This document shows positions 59,903 through 64,000 of a DNA stretch of 64,000 bases, piece by piece. The notes below the pieces were generated by a model. It was not told where the DNA came from. It made no database searches and was given only the letters and a program-made list of their open reading frames with translations. Each line of letters starts with the position of its first letter. Position 1 is the first letter of the stretch. This DNA comes from Kribbella caucasensis (GTDB taxonomy: Bacteria; Actinomycetota; Actinomycetes; Propionibacteriales; Kribbellaceae): the NCBI RefSeq assembly GCF_004361855.1, contig NZ_SNWQ01000011.1, positions 62,001-126,000 on the forward strand. Reading direction: 5' to 3'. Made by a program: the position numbers and the translations under genes.

Positions 59903-60466
59903 CTAGGACGGTAGGTCTTCGATGTTGGTGGTGATGGTCCAGAGGAGGTTGCGGAGGAGGCGGCGGTGTTCGGGGGAGATGCCTTGGAGGGCGCGGTCGC
60001 CGGCGCGGGTGTGGAGTTGTTGGACGGTTTGGGCCAGCTCTCTGCCGTGGTCGGTGAGTTCGATGGCTACCTGGCGGGCGTCGCGGTCGTTCTTCACTCG
60101 GCGGACAAGGCCGGCGGCTTCCATTCGCTGGGTGGTTTTGGTGGCGGTCGGGACTTCTACGTCGAGGACCTTGGCCAGCTTGGCGACTGGGAGGGAGCCG
60201 AGGTGGAGGAGTTTGGCGAGGACGATCTCCTGGCCGGTGTGGACGCCGGTTCCGGTCAGTTCATCGGCGATCGCCTTGCGGCCGGCCCGGTCGGCGAAGC
60301 GGAGTGCGATGAGGACATCACCGCCGCTCGCGGGCGCCTCGGGGTCCCATTGCAGCTTTTCCGGCCCGGTACTCCGCGCCGCGGCGTCCCCCGTACTGCG
60401 CGCTGCTGTGGGATCCGTCGTGCCGGTCCCGGCGGGCGTGGTACCGGCTGGGTCGGGAGGGTTCAC
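59903..60466 (-). CDS. MarR-family transcription regulator
   Basis: This 187-residue regulator has a disordered N-terminus rich in Pro, Thr, Ala and Gly (residues 1-40). The MarR winged helix follows (GTGVHTGQEIVLAKLLHLGS; LDVEVPTATKTTQRMEAAGL; RDARQVAIELTDHG). GTG at 60466 follows GGAG and overlaps the pncB stop (GTGA on the minus strand), so it is co-transcribed with pncB. Its ligand and targets are unknown. Confidence 0.88.
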   Translation of the reverse strand: MNPPDPAGTTPAGTGTTDPTAARSTGDAAARSTGPEKLQWDPEAPASGGDVLIALRFADRAGRKAIADELTGTGVHTGQEIVLAKLLHLGSLPVAKLAKVLDVEVPTATKTTQRMEAAGLVRRVKNDRDARQVAIELTDHGRELAQTVQQLHTRAGDRALQGISPEHRRLLRNLLWTITTNIEDLPS

Positions 60467-61806
60467 ATCGCGCTCCGGGGAGCGTAGGGGTTGCGGGCGG
60501 TCAGGTCGCCTATGTATTCGGTGGGGATGGCTGCTTCGCCGCGGCTTAGCTGGCTGGCGCTGCGGGGGAGTTCGTCGCGGACCTTGAGGTGGTGGGCCTG
60601 GGACTCGGCGGGGGTGGTGCGGCCGATGATCTTGCCGGCCTCGACCAGGGGCTTGAGCAGGACGCGGTCATCGCCGTCGTCTACCGGGGGTTCGCCGACG
60701 CCGATCAGCTCGACCTCGGCGACGCCGGCGGAGTTGCGCCGGCGGAGGGCGTATTTGCGGCCGCCGATGCTGATCTTGTCGGGGCTCTTCTTCGCGACCG
60801 GGTACATCGCGCCGTCGGCGTCTTCGCGCGCCACCAGTTTGTAGACGAAACCGCAGGTCGGGTATCCGCTGCCGGTCACCAGCGACGTGCCCACGCCGTA
60901 CCCGTCGACCGGGGCCGGGGCGAGGGCGGCGATCTGGTACTCGTCCAGGTCGCTGGTCACGATGATGCGGGTCTTCTTCGCGCCGAGCGCGTCGAGTTGG
61001 TCTCGGACCTGGCCGGCCAGCGACGGGAGGTCGCCGGAGTCGAGCCGCACCGCGCCGAGTTCGGGTCCGGTCAGGTCGATCGCGGTCTTCACCGCCTCGG
61101 TCAGGTCGTAGGTGTCCACCAGCAGCGTGGTCCCCTTGCCGAGGGCATCGATCTGGGAGCGGAACGCGTCCCGTTCGGTGTCGTGCAGCAGGGTGAACGC
61201 GTGCGCCGCGGTGCCCGCGCTCGGGATGCCGAACCGGCGCGCCGCCTCCAGGTTCGAGGTGGTGGCGAAGCCCGCGATGTACGCCGCCAGCGCGGACGCG
61301 ACCCCGGCCTCCTCGTGGGTGCGGCGCGAGCCCATCTCGATACACGGCCGGCCGCCGGCCCACCAGGTCATCCGGGACGCCGCCGAGGCGACCGCCGAGT
61401 CGTGGTTCAGGATCGACAGGAACACGGTTTCCAGCAGCACCGCCTCGGCGAAGCTCGACTCCACCACCAGGATCGGCGACCCCGGGAAGAAGATTTCGCC
61501 GTCGGCGTACCCGGAGATGTCGCCGCTGAACCGGTACGCCGCCAGCCACTCGCAGGTCGCTTGGTCGACGACTCCCCGCTCGGCCAGGAACGCGAGGGTG
61601 CCTTCGTCGAACCGGAACCGCTCGAGCGCGTCGAGGAGCCGGTTGACGCCCGCCACCACGCCGTACCGGCGGCCGTCCGGCAGTCTGCGGGCGAACAGCT
61701 CGAAGACCGACCGGCGGTGCGCCGTGCCGTCGGCCAGACTGGCCTGCAGCATGGTGAGCTCGTAGTGGTCAGTCAGCAATGCGGTCGACTGGTCGGCTGT
61801 GTTCAC
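60463..61806 (-). CDS. pncB: Nicotinate phosphoribosyltransferase
   Basis: This 447-residue enzyme joins nicotinate to PRPP to make nicotinate mononucleotide in the NAD salvage pathway. It has the family N-terminus ([20 protein letters not shown]), the phosphohistidine-region segment [14 protein letters not shown], and the phosphate-binding parts [14 protein letters not shown] and [10 protein letters not shown]. It works with the nicotinamidase encoded at 47365-47940. The GTG start has TAGGCT 6 nt upstream and no ribosome site. The divergent clpS gene repeats the mycobacterial pncB1-clpS order. Confidence 0.95.
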   Translation of the reverse strand: MNTADQSTALLTDHYELTMLQASLADGTAHRRSVFELFARRLPDGRRYGVVAGVNRLLDALERFRFDEGTLAFLAERGVVDQATCEWLAAYRFSGDISGYADGEIFFPGSPILVVESSFAEAVLLETVFLSILNHDSAVASAASRMTWWAGGRPCIEMGSRRTHEEAGVASALAAYIAGFATTSNLEAARRFGIPSAGTAAHAFTLLHDTERDAFRSQIDALGKGTTLLVDTYDLTEAVKTAIDLTGPELGAVRLDSGDLPSLAGQVRDQLDALGAKKTRIIVTSDLDEYQIAALAPAPVDGYGVGTSLVTGSGYPTCGFVYKLVAREDADGAMYPVAKKSPDKISIGGRKYALRRRNSAGVAEVELIGVGEPPVDDGDDRVLLKPLVEAGKIIGRTTPAESQAHHLKVRDELPRSASQLSRGEAAIPTEYIGDLTARNPYAPRSAM

Positions 61807-61812
61807 AAGGGC

Positions 61813-61818
61813 AGCCTA
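61813..61818 (-). promoter_or_regulatory. -10 element for a leaderless pncB transcript
   Basis: TAGGCT on the minus strand lies 6 nt before the GTG start at 61806, without a Shine-Dalgarno sequence. Confidence 0.5.
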
Positions 61819-61855
61819 TTGCGAACCCGGAACCGATGATGGAGAGAATGGACAG

Positions 61856-62143
61856 GTGACCACCGCACCAAGCGAGCTCGAGAGCCCCGAGATCGACGAG
61901 GCGATCGAGCTGAGCCCGCCGTGGGTGACGATCGTCTGGAACGACCCGGTCAACCTGATGGACTACGTCACCTTCGTCTTCCAGACCTACTTCGGCTACT
62001 CCAAACAGAAGGCCGAGAAGCTGATGCTGCAGGTCCACCAGGAAGGCAAGTCGGCCGTTTCGAACGGCAACCGCGAGGCGATGGAACGAGACGTCGAGGC
62101 CATGCACTCCTACGGCCTGTGGGCCACCTGCGAGAAGTCGTGA
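61856..62143 (+). CDS. clpS: ClpS adaptor protein
   Basis: This 95-residue adaptor hands N-degron substrates to the ClpCP/ClpAP protease. It has the conserved core [20 protein letters not shown], then the [20 protein letters not shown] helix and the C-terminal [11 protein letters not shown]. The Asn-Asp pair (NDPVN) that binds the substrate N-terminus is intact. GTG at 61856 follows GGAGAG. Its stop overlaps the DUF2017 start (GTGA). Confidence 0.95.
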   Translation: MTTAPSELESPEIDEAIELSPPWVTIVWNDPVNLMDYVTFVFQTYFGYSKQKAEKLMLQVHQEGKSAVSNGNREAMERDVEAMHSYGLWATCEKS

Positions 62144-62691
62144 CGAGGTTCCGCAAGCGCCGTAAGACGGTCGTCGTCAGTTTCGCCGAGCACGAGGCCG
62201 ACATCCTGGCGAACCTGCTCCGCAACCTGGTCGAGCTCCTGTACGACGGGATGCCACCGCGCGCGACCGCCTCGTCGGACCCGCTGGCCGCGTTGCTGGA
62301 CTCGGACGGGCCGACCGCGCCGCCCGAGGACGTCGTACTGCAACGGCTGCTGCCGGACGCGTACTCCGGTGACGACCAGGCGTCGTCCGAGTTCCGCCGG
62401 TTCACCGAACGCGGCCTGCGGGACGGGAAGGCGTCGGACGCCAAGCGGGTGCTGGCCGCGCTGGAAGACTCCCACGTGGACGAGATCGTGCTCGAACCGG
62501 ACGAGCAACTGTCCTGGCTGCGCGCGATGAACGACCTCCGGCTGGCGATCGGCACCCGGCTCGGGATCAAGGACGAGGACGACTACAGCACCTGGGAGAA
62601 GCTGCCCGACGACGACCCCCGGCGCCTCACCTACGACCTGTACGACTGGCTGGGCTACCTCCAGTCCGCATTGCTGCACAACATGCGCTGA
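62140..62691 (+). CDS. DUF2017 protein
   Basis: This 183-residue acidic protein of the DUF2017 family is always found after clpS in actinobacteria as far as I recall. It begins [20 protein letters not shown] and ends [18 protein letters not shown]. It is helical and cytoplasmic with no catalytic motif. The GTGA overlap with clpS suggests the two proteins are needed together, perhaps in regulated proteolysis. Confidence 0.9.
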   Translation: MTRFRKRRKTVVVSFAEHEADILANLLRNLVELLYDGMPPRATASSDPLAALLDSDGPTAPPEDVVLQRLLPDAYSGDDQASSEFRRFTERGLRDGKASDAKRVLAALEDSHVDEIVLEPDEQLSWLRAMNDLRLAIGTRLGIKDEDDYSTWEKLPDDDPRRLTYDLYDWLGYLQSALLHNMR

Positions 62692-62728
62692 GCCCGATCG
62701 TTGAGCGGTTGGCAATATGGTTGCCCGC

Positions 62729-63706
62729 ATGGAGAAGCGGACGTTGGGGCGTACGGGTCGGGACATCGGTGTGGTCGGGTTGGGGGCCTGGCAGCTGGGG
62801 GCCGACTGGGGTGAGGTCGGCGAGGACGAGGCGCTCGGCGTACTGCGGGCCGCGGTGGATGGCGGGGTCACGTTCATCGACACCGCCGACGTGTACGGCG
62901 ACGGCCGGAGCGAGCGACTGGTCGGCCAGGTGCTCCGTGAGTACGACGGCCTGACGGTGGCGACCAAGATGGGCCGCCGGGTCGAGCAGAAACCGGAGAA
63001 CTACTCGCCGGAGAACTTTCGCGCCTGGAACGACCGGTCCCGCAAGAACCTCGGGGTGGACACGATCGACCTGGTCCAACTGCACTGCCCGCCGACTCCG
63101 GTGTACTCGACCGACGCGGTGTTCGACGCGCTCGACACGATGGTGGACGAGGGCCGGATCGCGGCGTACGGGGTGAGTGTGGAGACGTGTGCCGAGGCGC
63201 TCACCGCGATCGCCCGGCCGAACGTGGCGTCGGTGCAGATCATCCTGAACGCGCTCCGGTTGAAGCCGCTCGACGAGGTGCTCCCGGCGGCGCACGCGGC
63301 CGGGGTCGGCATCATCGCCCGGGTCCCACTGGCGAGCGGTCTTCTGTCCGGCAAGTACGACGAGAACACCGTCTTCGGCGCCGACGATCATCGCACCTAC
63401 AACCGGCACGGCGAGGCCTTCGACGTCGGCGAGACCTTCTCCGGCGTCGACTTCGGGACCGGCCTGGAAGCGGTCCGCCGGCTGCTGCCGTGGATCCCCG
63501 CCGGCGCCACGATGGCCCAGTTCGCCCTCCGCTGGATCCTCGACCAGCCCGGCGTCACGGTCGTCATCCCCGGCGCCCGCAACCCCGCCCAGGTCGCCGG
63601 CAACCTCGCCGCCGCCTCGCTCACCCCACTCACGCCCGACCAGCTCAGCGCAGTACAGGAAACCTACGACGAGCTGATCCGCCCCCAAATCCACAACCGC
63701 TGGTAG
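62729..63706 (+). CDS. Aldo/keto reductase
   Basis: This 325-residue NADPH-dependent oxidoreductase has an eight-stranded barrel. The catalytic Asp and Tyr are in FIDTADVYGDGRSE, the Lys in VATKMG and the His in LVQLHCPP. The C-terminal cofactor motif is VVIPGARNPAQVAGN. ATG 62729 (MEKRTLGRTG) fits the family start; ATG 62717 is possible. It stands between DUF2017 and mec, where mycobacteria have a different hydrolase gene. Confidence 0.92.
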   Translation: MEKRTLGRTGRDIGVVGLGAWQLGADWGEVGEDEALGVLRAAVDGGVTFIDTADVYGDGRSERLVGQVLREYDGLTVATKMGRRVEQKPENYSPENFRAWNDRSRKNLGVDTIDLVQLHCPPTPVYSTDAVFDALDTMVDEGRIAAYGVSVETCAEALTAIARPNVASVQIILNALRLKPLDEVLPAAHAAGVGIIARVPLASGLLSGKYDENTVFGADDHRTYNRHGEAFDVGETFSGVDFGTGLEAVRRLLPWIPAGATMAQFALRWILDQPGVTVVIPGARNPAQVAGNLAAASLTPLTPDQLSAVQETYDELIRPQIHNRW

Positions 63707-63761
63707 TCGTCCAGCATCCGGACACACCTGTCGCTCGTCAGGGGTGCCGCAAAGAGCGCAC

Positions 63762-63767
63762 TACCTT
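63762..63767 (+). promoter_or_regulatory. -10 element for a leaderless mec transcript
   Basis: TACCTT lies 6 nt before the GTG start at 63774, without a Shine-Dalgarno sequence. Confidence 0.45.
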
Positions 63768-63773
63768 TGATTT

Positions 63774-64000
63774 GTGCTCATCATCGACTCGGCGGGGTAT
63801 GACGCGATCGTGGCGCATGCTCGGCGGGATCATCCGGACGAGGCGTGCGGGGTGGTGGCCGGGCCGGCCGGGTCGGATCGGCCGGAGCGGTTCATCCCGA
63901 TGCTGAACGCGGCCATGTCGCCGACGTTCTACGAGTTCGACTCCGGCGATCTGCTGCGGTTGTACAAGGAGATGGACGACCGGGACGAGGAGCCGGTGGT
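63774..64000 (+). CDS. mec: Mec-type JAMM metallopeptidase (M67), 5' part only
   Basis: The first 75 codons of an MPN/JAMM-domain protein run off the right edge. Visible are LIIDSAGYDAIVAHARRDHP, the metal-linked Glu in DEACGVVAGP, and MLNAAMSPTFYEFDSGDLLR. The HxH zinc site would come just after the window. In mycobacteria Mec removes the cysteine made on the sulfur carrier CysO. The order pncB, clpS, DUF2017, mec supports this, and cysO and cysM would be expected next. Confidence 0.82.
   Translation, partial: MLIIDSAGYDAIVAHARRDHPDEACGVVAGPAGSDRPERFIPMLNAAMSPTFYEFDSGDLLRLYKEMDDRDEEPV

Overview
The window is very GC-rich. It has GTG and TTG starts, 4-bp ATGA/GTGA gene overlaps, 13E12/DUF222 HNH, DUF3039, DUF2017 and MmyB-like genes, a CseB-type two-component system and a pncB-clpS-DUF2017-mec order. 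All of this points to a soil actinomycete. My guess is a Kribbella-like member of the Propionibacteriales, but the genus rests on gene content only. No rRNA, tRNA, CRISPR or complete insertion sequence was seen.

Layout. 1-2070: a divergent pair, fasciclin lipoprotein (partial) and dipZ, like the mycobacterial mpt83/dipZ locus, with matching SigK-type promoters back to back. 2112-6606: an MmyB regulator, a MerR regulator with a 19-bp operator, and a membrane protein/hydrolase pair ended by a 169-bp MITE-like element. 6772-12780: a CoA-transferase, then a ribose-type sugar ABC transporter with its LacI regulator and operators. 12933-17795: malic enzyme, VanZ, AlgH, DUF3039, a Uma2 remnant and a helicase. 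17855-23248: AraC/PhyH, MmyB/SDR, an MFS exporter and a membrane protein.

23283-27796 holds IclR, Lrp/AsnC, hppD, a small secreted protein and a GlcD-like oxidase. 27948-30499 is a CseA-CseB-CseC-like envelope-stress set without a sigE neighbour. 30560-40770 is a carbohydrate region: a large secreted GH101 O-glycanase faces a LacI-controlled operon with a CUT1 ABC importer, a DUF2961/GH172 protein and a GH32-like protein. 40757-44076 is the homogentisate branch of tyrosine breakdown: fahA and an unknown gene run divergently from hmgA, and their promoter carries a motif also found near iclR and hppD.

44089-48826: membrane protein, polysaccharide deacetylase, nucleotidase, nicotinamidase and SDR. 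48883-54305 is a putative organic-acid operon: a MatC-like carrier, a CaiB/BaiF CoA-transferase and a fused carboxyltransferase, divergent from a FadR-type GntR regulator and a TauE/SafE permease. It looks like a malonate (mat) system with both enzymes replaced by unrelated ones. 54372-57587: alditol oxidase and GH42 beta-galactosidase. 57692-64000: an SOS-box HNH endonuclease, MarR, pncB, clpS, DUF2017, aldo/keto reductase and the start of mec.

The points most worth following are the mat-like operon, the unknown gene filling the isomerase position of the homogentisate pathway, the GH172/GH32-like locus, the paired SigK-type promoters, and the mobile element that appears to supply a stop codon on one side and a promoter on the other.
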